A stretch of 64,000 nucleotides of DNA from Deltaproteobacteria bacterium (lineage in GTDB: Bacteria > Myxococcota_A > Polyangia > Haliangiales > Haliangiaceae), in assembly GCA_025353585.1 (NCBI GenBank), contig JANXOM010000381.1:1-64000 (forward strand), in the 5' to 3' direction. A program made the position numbers and the translations under genes. Numbering within the stretch: position 1 is the stretch's first letter; each line of letters begins with the position of its first letter. This document shows positions 31,422-40,531 of this stretch, in pieces. The notes under the pieces are model-generated. The model saw only the letters and a program-made list of their open reading frames with translations. It was not told where the DNA came from and searched no databases.

Positions 31422-32834
31422 TCAGTCCCGGCCGGGGTTCGCGAGGCCGAGCCGGTGAAGCATCTTGTGGATCGACATGCGGTCGATCCCGGCCGCGCGC
31501 GCGGCGGCCGAGATGTTGCCATCGTGCTGCGCGAGCAGCCGCGAGATGTACCGACGCTCGAACTCGCTCACCACGTTTTGCTTCGCCGTCTTGAACGCGA
31601 GCGTGACGTCGATCGGCACCGTCATCGTGGCGTCGGTCGACGTGGCGGTCTGCGACGGCGTCACCGTGATGCCCGACGGCTCGGCGCGCGGGGGCACGGC
31701 GGGCGTGCGGCGCAGCGAATCCTCGCTGTCCGGCGTCTCCGAGAGCAGCACGGCGCGCTCGATGACGTTGCGCAGCTCGCGGACGTTCCCCGGCCAGTCG
31801 TGCTTCATCATCAGGTCGATCGTCTCCTGCGCGATCGAGGCGGTCTCGCCGCCGGGCGTGGTCGCGAGGATGTGCTGGATGAGCAGCGCGATGTCGTCCT
31901 TGCGATCGCGGAGGGGCGGCACGTGCGCGCGCGCGACGGCGAGCCGGTAGTAGAGATCCTCGCGGAACCGGCCGCGGTTGACCTCGACGCCGAGGTCGCG
32001 GTTCGTCGCGGCCAGGATGCGCAGGTCGACCTCGATCGTCTTCGTGCCGCCGACGCGACGCACCTCCTTGCGCTCCAGCACGCGCAGGAGCTTCGGCTGC
32101 ATCGCGAGCGGGAGCTCGCCGATCTCGTCGAGGAACACGGTGCCGCCGTGCGCGCGCTCGAACGCGCCGGCGTAGCTGTTCGTGGCGCCGGTGAACGCGC
32201 CGCGCTCGTGACCGAAGAGCTCGGACTCGATGAGGTTCGGCGGGATCGAGCCGCAGTCGAGGACGACGAACGCGCCGTTCGCGCGCGGCGAGTGATCGTG
32301 GAGCGCCTCGGCGACGAGCTCCTTGCCCGCGCCGGTCTCGCCGGTGATGAGGACGGTGGCGTCGCTCTTCGAGAGCTTCTCGAGGCGCGCGAACAGCTCG
32401 CGCATCTTCACGGAGCGGCCGATCATCGAGCCGAAGCGATCGGAATCGGAGAGCTCGATCTCGACGGACTCGCCGAGCGGCTCGAACTTGAGGCGCGAGC
32501 TGCCGACCGCGATCTGCGACGACGGCGTGATGTAGACGTCGTTGATGCGGAGGCCCGAGACGTACGTGCCGTTCGTGGAGTCGAGGTCGCGCAGGCGATA
32601 GCCGCGGTCGTCGAGGCGGATCTCGCAATGCAGGCCGGAGACCTTCGAGTCCGTCAGCTGGACGTCGTTCCCGCGGCGGGCGCCGATCCGGATGACCGAG
32701 GCCTCGATGTCGCGGATGAGGCCCGCGTCCGGGCCGCTCGTCACCTCGACGCGACAACGCCGGAGTCGCGCGCTTGTCGCACGACCGCCGATGTACGTGA
32801 CCCATGTGCCCGAGCGCAGGTCATCGACCGGCAT
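31422..32834 (-). CDS. FHA-domain sigma54-dependent activator
   Basis: 470 residues from ATG 32834. Residues about 25-115 are an FHA domain ([29 protein letters not shown]), which binds phospho-Thr peptides. The AAA+ domain (about 135-365) has Walker A GETGAGKE with Lys171, the sigma54-contact loop GAFTGA, Walker [10 protein letters not shown] and the arginine finger region [11 protein letters not shown] Fis-type helix-turn-helix ends the protein. Ser/Thr kinases are probable inputs; two are encoded in this window. It diverges from the PilT-like gene. TGTAAT lies 9 nt upstream of the ATG. Confidence 0.93.
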   Translation of the reverse strand: MPVDDLRSGTWVTYIGGRATSARLRRCRVEVTSGPDAGLIRDIEASVIRIGARRGNDVQLTDSKVSGLHCEIRLDDRGYRLRDLDSTNGTYVSGLRINDVYITPSSQIAVGSSRLKFEPLGESVEIELSDSDRFGSMIGRSVKMRELFARLEKLSKSDATVLITGETGAGKELVAEALHDHSPRANGAFVVLDCGSIPPNLIESELFGHERGAFTGATNSYAGAFERAHGGTVFLDEIGELPLAMQPKLLRVLERKEVRRVGGTKTIEVDLRILAATNRDLGVEVNRGRFREDLYYRLAVARAHVPPLRDRKDDIALLIQHILATTPGGETASIAQETIDLMMKHDWPGNVRELRNVIERAVLLSETPDSEDSLRRTPAVPPRAEPSGITVTPSQTATSTDATMTVPIDVTLAFKTAKQNVVSEFERRYISRLLAQHDGNISAAARAAGIDRMSIHKMLHRLGLANPGRD

Positions 32835-32843
32835 GCGGCGGAC

Positions 32844-32849
32844 ATTACA
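32844..32849 (-). promoter_or_regulatory. -10-like TGTAAT 9 nt before ATG
   Basis: On the minus strand TGTAAT (5/6 match to TATAAT), then GTCCGCCGC, then ATG 32834. The implied 5' leader is only about 3 nt. It supports this start over upstream in-frame codons. No -35 seen. Confidence 0.4.
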
Positions 32850-32982
32850 TCGAAACGAGGCGCCGGCGCGCCGGCGATGCGCGGCTGTCACGGCGCGCGT
32901 GCCAATCTGGCGCGGGATCCCGTGTCGGCGCGCGTGGTCTCGCGGGCTTGGCGCGCGCACGAGGCTTGCTGCGACCGGACCC

Positions 32983-34479
32983 ATGTCCGCCATCCAGTCG
33001 CTCCTTCGCGTCATGACGCTCCGCGACGCGGAGGCCATGGTCCTCGAGGCCGGCAAGGTACCGAGCTTGCGGCGCCGGGGGCTGGTCGAGGCGCTGGCGA
33101 TGCCGCCGCTCGAGGCCCAGTGGCTCGTCGACTTCGTGGCGCCGCTCGTGGTGGACCGGCCGCTCGGCGAGGGGCCGAGCGCGCTGCCGTTCCGCGACGA
33201 CGACGGGACGAGCTACCAGCTCACCGTCGAGCGGGTGCCGAACGGGTTGCGGGTCCTGGTGCGGAAGGGCAACCCCGCGAAGGGTCCGCCGCCGCCGGCC
33301 GCGCCCCCGCCGGCGGGCGAGAGCACGGCCTGGTGGGCCGCGAAGTCCGCGCCGAGCCCGGGCCCGAGCCCCGGCCCGGCGCCGCCGCTGACGTCGATCA
33401 GAGAAGTGCTGCCGCGGCTGAGCGCGCTGCTCGGCGCGGCCCTCGTCACCGCGCGCGAGCAAGGCGCGTCTGACATCCTCTTCTCCTCCCGGCAGACGCC
33501 CCGCATGCGCGTCGACGGTCGCCTGGAGCCGCTCGACGCGACAGTCGACGAGGCCGAGCTCACCGCCTGCGTCACCGCGCTCGTCGCCGCGGCCAACCGC
33601 GACGCACCCGGCGAGCCGCCCGGCGGCGCCGACCTGAGCCTCGAGGTCCACGGGATCCGCGCGCGCCTCAACGCGTTCGCGCACCTGAACGGCGTGGCGA
33701 TCGCCGCGCGTCTCATCCAGGAGCGCATCCCCGGCCTGGCGGAGCTCGCCCTGCCCGCCGAGCTCGGCGCGGTCGTCGATCACCGCGATGGCCTCGTGCT
33801 CGTGTGCGGGCCGACGGGCTCCGGCAAGTCGACCACGCTCGCGTCGCTCGTCGATCTAATCGATCAGCGCCGCGCCGCGCACATCATCACGCTCGAGGAT
33901 CCGATCGAGTACCGGTTCACGCCGCGACGCGGGGTCGTGCATCAGCGCGAGATCGGGACGCACGCGCCGACGTTCGCCGCCGGCCTCCGCGCCGCGCTGC
34001 GCGAGGCGCCCGACGTGATCCTGCTCGGCGAGCTGCGCGACCGCGCGACGATCGCCGCCGCGCTGACCGCCGCCGAGACCGGGCACCTCGTGCTCGCGAC
34101 GCTGCACGCGCCGAGCGCGGCCGGCGCCGTCGACCGCATCATCGACGCGTTCCCCGAGGCCGGCAAAGGCCAGGTGCGCTGGCAGCTCGCGGCCGTGCTG
34201 CGGCACGTGGTCACGCAGTTCCTGCTGCCGCGGCAAGGCGGCGGACGCGCGCCGGCGATCGAGCTGGTGCCGGCGACGACCGCGGTGTGCAACATCATCC
34301 GCAAGGGCGACCTGCACACGCTGCCGACGGCGATCCAGTCCGGGCGCGAGCAGGGGATGATCCCGCTCGAGCGCTCGCTCGCGCGGCTCCTCGAGACCGG
34401 CTACGTGTCGCGGGAGGCCGTGCGGAAGGTCGCCGCCGACCACGATCTGCTGGGCGCGCTCGCCGCGAAGCTGCGCTGA
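32983..34479 (+). CDS. PilT-like secretion/retraction ATPase with N-terminal extension
   Basis: 498 residues from ATG 32983, about 130 longer than typical PilT. Residues 1-100 form an unassigned domain, followed by a Pro-rich linker (G-P-P-P-P-A-A-P-P-P, then PGPSPGPAPPLT). The ATPase core has S-D-I-L-F-S-S near the start, Walker A GPTGSGKST (Lys282), ASP-box-like I-T-L-E-D-P-I-E-Y, Walker B DVILLGELRD and the H-L-V-L-A-T-L-H box. The retraction motif AIRNLIRE is seen as V-C-N-I-I-R-K-G-D, so it is degenerate. No other pilus gene is nearby. It may drive pilus retraction or another process. Confidence 0.85.
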   Translation: MSAIQSLLRVMTLRDAEAMVLEAGKVPSLRRRGLVEALAMPPLEAQWLVDFVAPLVVDRPLGEGPSALPFRDDDGTSYQLTVERVPNGLRVLVRKGNPAKGPPPPAAPPPAGESTAWWAAKSAPSPGPSPGPAPPLTSIREVLPRLSALLGAALVTAREQGASDILFSSRQTPRMRVDGRLEPLDATVDEAELTACVTALVAAANRDAPGEPPGGADLSLEVHGIRARLNAFAHLNGVAIAARLIQERIPGLAELALPAELGAVVDHRDGLVLVCGPTGSGKSTTLASLVDLIDQRRAAHIITLEDPIEYRFTPRRGVVHQREIGTHAPTFAAGLRAALREAPDVILLGELRDRATIAAALTAAETGHLVLATLHAPSAAGAVDRIIDAFPEAGKGQVRWQLAAVLRHVVTQFLLPRQGGGRAPAIELVPATTAVCNIIRKGDLHTLPTAIQSGREQGMIPLERSLARLLETGYVSREAVRKVAADHDLLGALAAKLR

Positions 34480-36495
34480 TCAGAGGTGCTTGCAGGCGCT
34501 GCCGCAGACGAGATCGTGGCCGTTTTCGGTCCCCTCGTCGCACTGCTCGCCGGCGGCGGCGTTGACGTAGCCATCACCGCAGACGGCCGGCGTGCAGTCG
34601 AAGTCGCAGGTCGCGGAGTCCGAGCCGCCGGAGTCGCAGGCCTCGGGCACCTGGACGATGAAGTCGCCGCAGCGCCCGAGCCAGCGGCAGTTGCCGCCGC
34701 AACCGTGGGCAGCGTTGGAGCCGCCGAAGTCGCAGTCCTCGGCGGTGAGGTTGACGTAGCCGTCGCCGCACGTCGACGTCTTGCAGGTCGCGCCGATACA
34801 GCCCGGCGTGTCCTGGATGGTGTCGCACTGCTCGCCGGCGGTCACGTTGAGCAGGCCATCGCCGCACACGACGCTCGTGCAGTCGACGTCGCACTGCGCG
34901 GTCTCGCCGCTGCCGTCGCACGCCTCGACCGGGCTGCCGTCCGCGACCCCGTTGCCGCACGTCGCCGAGAACAGGAACAGGCCGCTCGGCGCGGTCATCG
35001 TGCCGCTGGGCAGCCCGTTGGGGACGAGGTGCCCGGCCGTGTAGTCGGTCGGCGAGACGTTGGCGGCGAGCTGGAACGCGAACGACGTGGCGCCGACGAA
35101 CACCTGGGCCGGGATGAGGATCGACGTCTGGTCGGTGACCAGGTTGGCGATCGAGCGCACGACCGTTGCCCCGTTGCTGTTGGAGACCCGGAACACCCGG
35201 ACCTGATATTCCCGCGCCGTCGCCACCGCGCCCCACTGGAGCGCGACGGGCGTGATGCCGTTGAAGTGGATCACGCCGCCGCCGGAGAACGGCAGGCCGC
35301 CGAGCAAGATGTTCGATGGGAGCTGGACGATGTTGTCGGTCTTGGCGTTGGCGCCGACGGGCAGGTCCGTCGTCCGGAACGAGAACGCGAAGTTGCTGGC
35401 CGGGGCGGCGCCCGGCAGCGCGAACCGCCGCGATTGGCTGTAGCTGACGAGCATGTACCGGTTCCACGCGGCCGGGAACGGATCGGCATACGGATAGTTG
35501 CTCACGGCGTGGACGAGCTGCGCCTTCCCGCTCCAGTCGTCCAGCGTGATCTGGACCAGGTTCTCGCCGAAGCCGGTGTCCGTCGCGATCGGATGCGCGA
35601 CGACGTCCACCTCCATCGACTGCTCCGCCGAGGTGGCATCGAAGCCGCCGTCGTAGGCCTGACGATTGACCGAGACCGACAGGGTGTGAAGCGGCCCCGC
35701 CGGCGCCATCGAGACCGGGATCGTCAACGCGCTGCCGTTCATCATCTCGACGCCGGAGGCCTGGCCGACGTCGATGATCTGATCGAATTGCGCGAGCCGG
35801 CCGTCGCCGCCGAGCTGCCGGCTGACCCGGTGGTGGAGCAGCGTCAGGTCATCGCCGAGGCTCTGGTCCACCAGGGTCGGCACGGCCGCGAACGCGGGCG
35901 CGACGTCGGTCGACCAATCCGAGGTCACGGCGAGCGCGCTCCCGGGGCTGGGCGGCGGGAACATGTCATCGAACTCGGCCAGGGTGAGCGAGGTCGCGTT
36001 GATGCCGTCCGTCGGCCGCGTGTCGGACAGCCCGGTGAGGTCGAACGTGATCGACGTGCGTGCGTTCGTTAGCACGGGCGCGGGGGCGCAGCGCTCCGGC
36101 ACGATGCCGCCGTTGTCGACCTGGTGCGAGGTGGTGTCGAAGTAGCTGTTGTTGAACTCCAGCAGGTAGCGCGCGCCGTCGGGCACGTCGTGGATGACGA
36201 ACGTGCCGTCCGAGGAGCCCACGCCCACGACGATGCGGTACCCCGTCCCGGAGCCGGCGTCCGGGATGAGGGCCTTGATCACCGTGTTCATCGAGAGGTC
36301 GACCGGGGTAACCACGTTGCCCGAGGCCTGCAGGCACGTGTTCGTCGAGCGCCCCAGGACCGTGTTCGCGGGGACGACCGCGGCATCGGGAGCGGCGTCG
36401 GCCGGCGGCCCATCCACCAGGACGGACTCGGGCTGTGGAAAGCCGCAGGCAGCGAGCAACGTGCCGATGACCGTGACCCCCGTGCCGATGCGCAT
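34480..36495 (-). CDS. Cys-rich-repeat surface lipoprotein
   Basis: 671 residues from ATG 36495. Lipobox L-A-A-C at Cys17. The central about 500 residues are strand-rich and Cys-poor. The C-terminus has about four repeats of the myxobacterial Cys-rich type (C-G-D-G-x-x-N-x-x-A-G-E-Q-C-D and variants CGNGVADGSPVEACD, CGDFIVQVPEACD), probably disulfide-linked. It is likely a cell-surface lipoprotein; the ligand is unknown. TATCCT lies 8 nt before the start. Its TCA stop directly abuts the TGA of the convergent PilT-like gene. Confidence 0.8.
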   Translation of the reverse strand: MRIGTGVTVIGTLLAACGFPQPESVLVDGPPADAAPDAAVVPANTVLGRSTNTCLQASGNVVTPVDLSMNTVIKALIPDAGSGTGYRIVVGVGSSDGTFVIHDVPDGARYLLEFNNSYFDTTSHQVDNGGIVPERCAPAPVLTNARTSITFDLTGLSDTRPTDGINATSLTLAEFDDMFPPPSPGSALAVTSDWSTDVAPAFAAVPTLVDQSLGDDLTLLHHRVSRQLGGDGRLAQFDQIIDVGQASGVEMMNGSALTIPVSMAPAGPLHTLSVSVNRQAYDGGFDATSAEQSMEVDVVAHPIATDTGFGENLVQITLDDWSGKAQLVHAVSNYPYADPFPAAWNRYMLVSYSQSRRFALPGAAPASNFAFSFRTTDLPVGANAKTDNIVQLPSNILLGGLPFSGGGVIHFNGITPVALQWGAVATAREYQVRVFRVSNSNGATVVRSIANLVTDQTSILIPAQVFVGATSFAFQLAANVSPTDYTAGHLVPNGLPSGTMTAPSGLFLFSATCGNGVADGSPVEACDGSGETAQCDVDCTSVVCGDGLLNVTAGEQCDTIQDTPGCIGATCKTSTCGDGYVNLTAEDCDFGGSNAAHGCGGNCRWLGRCGDFIVQVPEACDSGGSDSATCDFDCTPAVCGDGYVNAAAGEQCDEGTENGHDLVCGSACKHL

Positions 36496-36503
36496 GCGCG
36501 GGC

Positions 36504-36509
36504 AGGATA
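36504..36509 (-). promoter_or_regulatory. TATCCT -10-like hexamer 8 nt before ATG
   Basis: On the minus strand TATCCT then GCCCGCGC then ATG 36495. It matches TANNNT at near-leaderless spacing. No -35. Confidence 0.38.
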
Positions 36510-36599
36510 ACGCAAGGATCGGCTCACGCGGGGCCGGTTGACGGCCGCGCGACCGGCGGACGCCGGCGTCCGACCGCCCGCGGTATCCCAAGTATTCCC

Positions 36600-38861
36600 A
36601 TGCTATCCATCACGCTCACGATGCCGTCTGTCGCGAGCGAGATCTTCTTCGGCGAGACCGAGACCGCCTCCCTGATGCGCCAGTTCGACTGGGCCAGCAG
36701 CCCGCTCGGCGCCCCGGAGGGCTGGCCCCAGAGCCTGCGGACGATCGTTCCGATCATGCTGTCGTCGCGGTTCGCGATGCGCGTGATGTGGGGGCCCGAC
36801 CTCGTGCTCCTCTACAACGACGGCTACCGACCCGTGCTCGGCCCGTCGAAGCACCCGCGCTCGCTCGGCCGGCCGGCGGAGGCGTTCTATCGCGAGCTCT
36901 GGCACGTCGTCGGGCCGATGTTCCAGCGCGTGCTCGCCGGCGAGTCGATCGCGCTCGACGACACGCTCCTGCCGCTCGACCGCCTCGGGTTCCTCGAGGA
37001 GGCCTACTTCACGCTGTCGTACAGCCCGCTCGCCGACGACGCGGGCGCGATCGGCGGCGTGCTCGGCGTGGTGCACGAGACGACCGAGCGCGTGCTCGCC
37101 GATCGCCGGCTGCGCACGCTGCGCGAGCTGTCCGGCAGCGGGCTCGCGCAGACCGCGGTGGAGGCCGCGCGGGTTGCCGTCGCGGCGCTCGCGAAGAACC
37201 CCGCCGACCTGCCGTTCGCGATCATCTATCTCGTGGACGCGGACGGGACGCGCGCGCGGCTCGCGGCGGCGTGTGGCGTCAGCGGCCGGCTCGCGCCCGA
37301 GGTCGTCGCGCTGGGCGCGGCCGCGCGCCCGGGGACGTGGCCGCTGGAGGACGCCGCCCGTGCGCAGGAGCCGTTCACCCTGGCGCCGCTCGACGCGATC
37401 GCGGGGCCGGGCGTCGAGGTCCGCGGGACGGCGTACCCGGAGCCCGTCACGCGCGCGTGCGTGGCCCCGTTGTATCGCGCGGGCGTCGCGCAGCCGAGCG
37501 CCTACCTGGTCGCCGGGCTCAACCCACGGCGCGCGCTGGACGAGGCCTACGGCACGTTCATCGAGCTCGCGTCGGAGCAGATCGCGGTCGCCATCGGCAA
37601 CGCGCTGGCGGACGACGAGCGCACGGCGCTGATCGCCCGCGAGCGCGCGACCCGTGAGGAGGCGGAGGCGAGCAACCGCGCGAAGGACGAGTTCCTCGCG
37701 ATCGTGAGCCACGAGCTGCGGAACCCCATGTCGGCCGTGCTCGGCTGGACGCGCATGCTGCGGAGCGGCGAATTGCCGGTGGAGAAGCGGGAGCGGGCGC
37801 TCGAGACGATCGAGCGCAACGCGCTCAACCAGGCGCAGCTCATCGAGGACCTGCTCGACGTCTCCCGCATCGTGTCGGGCAAGCTGCGGCTCGAGGTGGC
37901 GCCGCTGTCGTTCGAGGACGTGCTGAACGCGGCGATCGAATCGGCGCGCCCGGCGCTCGACGCGAAGCAGCTCCGGCTCAAGTGCGTGATCGACACGACG
38001 GCGGTGGCGCTGCTCGGCGACGCGGCGCGGCTGCAGCAGGTCGTGTGGAACCTGCTCGCCAACGCGACGAAGTTCACGGCGAAGGCCGGCAGCATCCAGC
38101 TCCTGCTCACGCGCATCGACTCGATGCTGGAGCTCGAGGTGAGCGACTCCGGCAAGGGCATCGCGGCCGACGTGCTGCCCCACGTGTTCGAGCGGTTCAA
38201 GCAGGGCGACTCGTCGACGACGCGGCAGTACGGCGGCCTCGGCCTCGGCCTCGCGATCTCGAAGAGCATCGTGGAGATGCACGGCGGCACCATCTCGGCG
38301 CGGAGCGACGGCGAGGGCCGGGGCGCGACGTTCCTCGTGCGCCTGCCGGTGGCGCCGCTCAAGCGGTCGACACCGCGCGAGCTGCCGGCCGCGCGCCGGC
38401 TGAACCAGAAGGCGCGCTGGGAGTGCCCGCCGGAGCTCGCCGGGCTGCGCGTCCTGGTGGTCGACGATGACGCCGACGGGCGCGAGGTGCTCGAGACGGT
38501 CCTCGTGCAGTGCGGGGCCCACGTGACGAGCGCCGGCTCGGTGGCCGAGGCGCTCGCGAGCTTCGACCGCGAGCGGCCCGACGTGCTCGTCAGCGATATC
38601 GGCATGCCCGACGAGGATGGCTACGCGCTCATCCGCAAGATCCGCGCCCGCGGCGCCGACGCCGGCGGCGGCGTGCCGGCGGCCTCGCTGACGGCGTACG
38701 CCGGGACCGAGGACCGGCGCCGCGCGCTGGTCGCCGGGTTCAACATGCACGTGGCCAAGCCCGTGGATCCCGAGGAGCTGCTGGCCGTGGTGGCGAGCCT
38801 CGCCCGGTTCGCGAAGCAGCTGCGGTCGGGGCGCGCCGGCGCCGGCGCCGAGTTCCTGTAA
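36600..38861 (+). CDS. Hybrid sensor histidine kinase/response regulator
   Basis: 753 residues from ATG 36600; ATG 36621 is an alternative start. An N-terminal PAS-like domain (M-R-Q-F-D-W-A-S-S-P-L-G, typical of soluble hybrid kinases) is followed by a GAF-like domain (about 175-355), then HisKA with H-box S-H-E-L-R-N-P-M (His371), HATPase with N-L-L-A-N-A-T-K-F-T, D-S-G-K-G-I and G-L-G-L-G-L-A-I boxes, and a C-terminal receiver with acidic D-D-D and phospho-acceptor Asp666 (L-V-S-D-I-G-M-P-D) and Lys in V-A-K-P-V-D. No transmembrane segment, so a cytoplasmic sensor. No cognate DNA-binding regulator adjoins. Confidence 0.93.
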   Translation: MLSITLTMPSVASEIFFGETETASLMRQFDWASSPLGAPEGWPQSLRTIVPIMLSSRFAMRVMWGPDLVLLYNDGYRPVLGPSKHPRSLGRPAEAFYRELWHVVGPMFQRVLAGESIALDDTLLPLDRLGFLEEAYFTLSYSPLADDAGAIGGVLGVVHETTERVLADRRLRTLRELSGSGLAQTAVEAARVAVAALAKNPADLPFAIIYLVDADGTRARLAAACGVSGRLAPEVVALGAAARPGTWPLEDAARAQEPFTLAPLDAIAGPGVEVRGTAYPEPVTRACVAPLYRAGVAQPSAYLVAGLNPRRALDEAYGTFIELASEQIAVAIGNALADDERTALIARERATREEAEASNRAKDEFLAIVSHELRNPMSAVLGWTRMLRSGELPVEKRERALETIERNALNQAQLIEDLLDVSRIVSGKLRLEVAPLSFEDVLNAAIESARPALDAKQLRLKCVIDTTAVALLGDAARLQQVVWNLLANATKFTAKAGSIQLLLTRIDSMLELEVSDSGKGIAADVLPHVFERFKQGDSSTTRQYGGLGLGLAISKSIVEMHGGTISARSDGEGRGATFLVRLPVAPLKRSTPRELPAARRLNQKARWECPPELAGLRVLVVDDDADGREVLETVLVQCGAHVTSAGSVAEALASFDRERPDVLVSDIGMPDEDGYALIRKIRARGADAGGGVPAASLTAYAGTEDRRRALVAGFNMHVAKPVDPEELLAVVASLARFAKQLRSGRAGAGAEFL

Positions 38862-38892
38862 CGCGACAGCCGCCTCGGTCGTCTCATCTCCC

Positions 38893-39453
38893 GTGCCTTC
38901 ACGTCTCGCGCTCCTGCTCGTCAGCGCCGCCGCCCTCCTCGGCTGTCACTCGGAGCCGGCCGCGACGCAGGCCGTGGACCCGGTGATGCCGGCGAGCCCG
39001 GCCGCGGTCGAGCCCGCGGGCGCTGCCGCGGCGCCGGGCCCCGGGGCTTGCGTCGGGCGCGGGGGCGAGCCGGCGAAGCTCGGGATGCGCAACGTGCTCG
39101 GCAGCGCGCTGCGGTCGTGTCCGTCGCGGACGGCCACCGGGTTCCATCGCGACGGCTTCTGTTCGACGGGCGCCGACGACGCCGGCGTCCACGTCGTCTG
39201 TGCAACGGTCACCAGCGCGTTCCTCCAGTTCAGCGCGGCCCACGGCAACGATCTGATCACGGCCCGGGGCGACTTTCCCGGCCTCCGCGACGGCGACGCC
39301 TGGTGCCTCTGCGCGGCGCGGTTTCGCGAGGCGCTCGACGCCGGCGTGGCGCCGCCGGTCATCGTCGAGGCCACCGACGAGGCCGCGCTGCGGACGATCT
39401 CGTCCGCCGAGCTCGGCGCGCACCCGGTCGAGATCTGTCGCGAGCCGCGCTGA
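38893..39453 (+). CDS. DUF2237 domain lipoprotein
   Basis: 186 residues from GTG 38893. A lipoprotein signal ends L-L-G-C (Cys18), then an Ala/Pro-rich linker. Residues about 65-180 match DUF2237: R-N-V-L-G-S-A-L, C-P-S-R-T-A-T-G-F-H-R-D-G-F-C, HVVCATVTSAFLQFS, G-N-D-L, DGDAWCLCAARFREALDAG, A-P-P-V-I-V-E-A-T and A-A-L-R-T-I-S. The many conserved Cys are retained. Family members I know are about 120 residues and lack a signal, so this lipid-anchored form is unusual. Function of DUF2237 is unknown. Confidence 0.85.
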   Translation: MPSRLALLLVSAAALLGCHSEPAATQAVDPVMPASPAAVEPAGAAAAPGPGACVGRGGEPAKLGMRNVLGSALRSCPSRTATGFHRDGFCSTGADDAGVHVVCATVTSAFLQFSAAHGNDLITARGDFPGLRDGDAWCLCAARFREALDAGVAPPVIVEATDEAALRTISSAELGAHPVEICREPR

Positions 39454-39490
39454 CGCACGCGGGACCGTGGCGCGCGGCGGGCGCGGTCTC

Positions 39491-39496
39491 TAGACT
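39491..39496 (+). promoter_or_regulatory. TAGACT -10-like hexamer 7 nt before GTG
   Basis: TAGACT then CGTCGCC then GTG 39504. It defines the start of the next gene. No -35 seen. Confidence 0.4.
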
Positions 39497-39503
39497 CGTC
39501 GCC

Positions 39504-40436
39504 GTGCCCCCCGCGCCCGTCTACTACGAGCCACGCGGACAGCTCGGTCCGCGGATCGCGCTGGCCGTCCCGGTGGGCGCGGCGCTGGGCGTCGCCTACG
39601 CGGTCGCGAGCTGCCTCGTCACGCAGGTGTTCGAGGCGCCGCCGCTGTTCGTCCTCGTCACGCCGCTGTTCGGCGGCGCCCTCGCGGCGGCGAGTCGGTG
39701 GGTCGCCGACCGCGCGCAGGTCCGCTCGCGGCGCGGACGGCTCGCGCTGGCCGTGGTGACGAGCGCCATCGCGCTCTACGCCAGCTGGCAGGCGTACCTC
39801 GTCCTCTCGGACCTTCCGGGCCTCGACTTCACGCCGACCTGGGCCATGTCGCCGGCGAAGCTCGGCCACGGGCTCGCGGAGCTCGCGAGCCGCAACGGCC
39901 GCTGGAGCTGGGTCTGGTGGCTCGCCGAGGTGGCCATCGTGGAGTCGATGATCGTGTACCTGATGCGCGCGGTCGATATCGAGGTTCCATTCTGCGAGCG
40001 CTGCCACGCGTGGGCACAGGTTGTCGTGACGTTCGAGCTGGCGGACCGCGAGACGCGAACCGCCGAGGCGCGGCTCCTGGCGGGCGACGCGGCGGCGCTG
40101 GCCACGATGACGCCCCGCCCGTCGGGCGCGGCGGACTGGGCCGTCGTCCGCGTCTATCGCTGCGAGTGCGGGCGGAGCCGCCACGCGTCGCTCGATCGAG
40201 CGCAAAGAGAGGCCGGCGCGAGCGCCGGCGTGCGGACGTATCACGCGATCGGCCGCCGCCCTTCGCTCTACTTCGACCTGGGGTCGAGCGCGACCACGGC
40301 ACTGACACCCATCGTCACCAACCTCGAGATCGACGAGCGCACCGAGCAGGCGCTCGCGGCTGCGCGCGACGAGCTCGCCAGGCGCCGCCGCGCGGATACC
40401 GACGGTGAGCCGGGGCCAACTGCCCGCATCGGCTAA
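39504..40436 (+). CDS. Membrane protein with Cys motifs, unknown function
   Basis: 310 residues from GTG 39504, supported by TAGACT 7 nt upstream. Hydrophobic helices lie near residues 18-40, 45-58, 70-88 and 135-155. A soluble C-terminal domain contains F-C-E-R-C-H-A-W and, about 60 residues later, Y-R-C-E-C-G, a four-cysteine set able to bind zinc. The rest is basic and Ala-rich. I recognise no family. It probably sits in the inner membrane with a cytoplasmic zinc-ribbon-like domain; topology is a guess. Confidence 0.6.
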   Translation: MPPAPVYYEPRGQLGPRIALAVPVGAALGVAYAVASCLVTQVFEAPPLFVLVTPLFGGALAAASRWVADRAQVRSRRGRLALAVVTSAIALYASWQAYLVLSDLPGLDFTPTWAMSPAKLGHGLAELASRNGRWSWVWWLAEVAIVESMIVYLMRAVDIEVPFCERCHAWAQVVVTFELADRETRTAEARLLAGDAAALATMTPRPSGAADWAVVRVYRCECGRSRHASLDRAQREAGASAGVRTYHAIGRRPSLYFDLGSSATTALTPIVTNLEIDERTEQALAAARDELARRRRADTDGEPGPTARIG

Positions 40437-40496
40437 CAGTCCGGTCGGCCGGGCAGATCTTGCCGAGGGCGCGACCGCTCGTCGCGAACGGGACGA

Positions 40497-40526
40497 TTGA
40501 CCCGGCGCATTCAGCTGCGCTAAAAC
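40497..40526 (+). promoter_or_regulatory. Sigma70-like promoter deciding the kinase start
   Basis: TTGACC (40497-40502), 18-bp spacer, TAAAAC (40521-40526), then GGGGT and GTG 40532. It lies inside the longer open frame from 40460, so the protein must start at 40532 or the in-frame ATG 40541. Confidence 0.6.
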
Positions 40527-40531
40527 GGGGT

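Noticed and set aside
31256-32982. Sigma54 (-24/-12) promoters near the two activator genes
   Set aside because: I looked for GG-N10-GC with flanking TGGCAC/TTGC and found no convincing match.
40460-40531. Longer N-terminus for the kinase starting at ATG 40460
   Set aside because: A TTGACC-N18-TAAAAC promoter lies inside it, and the usual kinase start V-I-G-M-Q-L begins at 40532.
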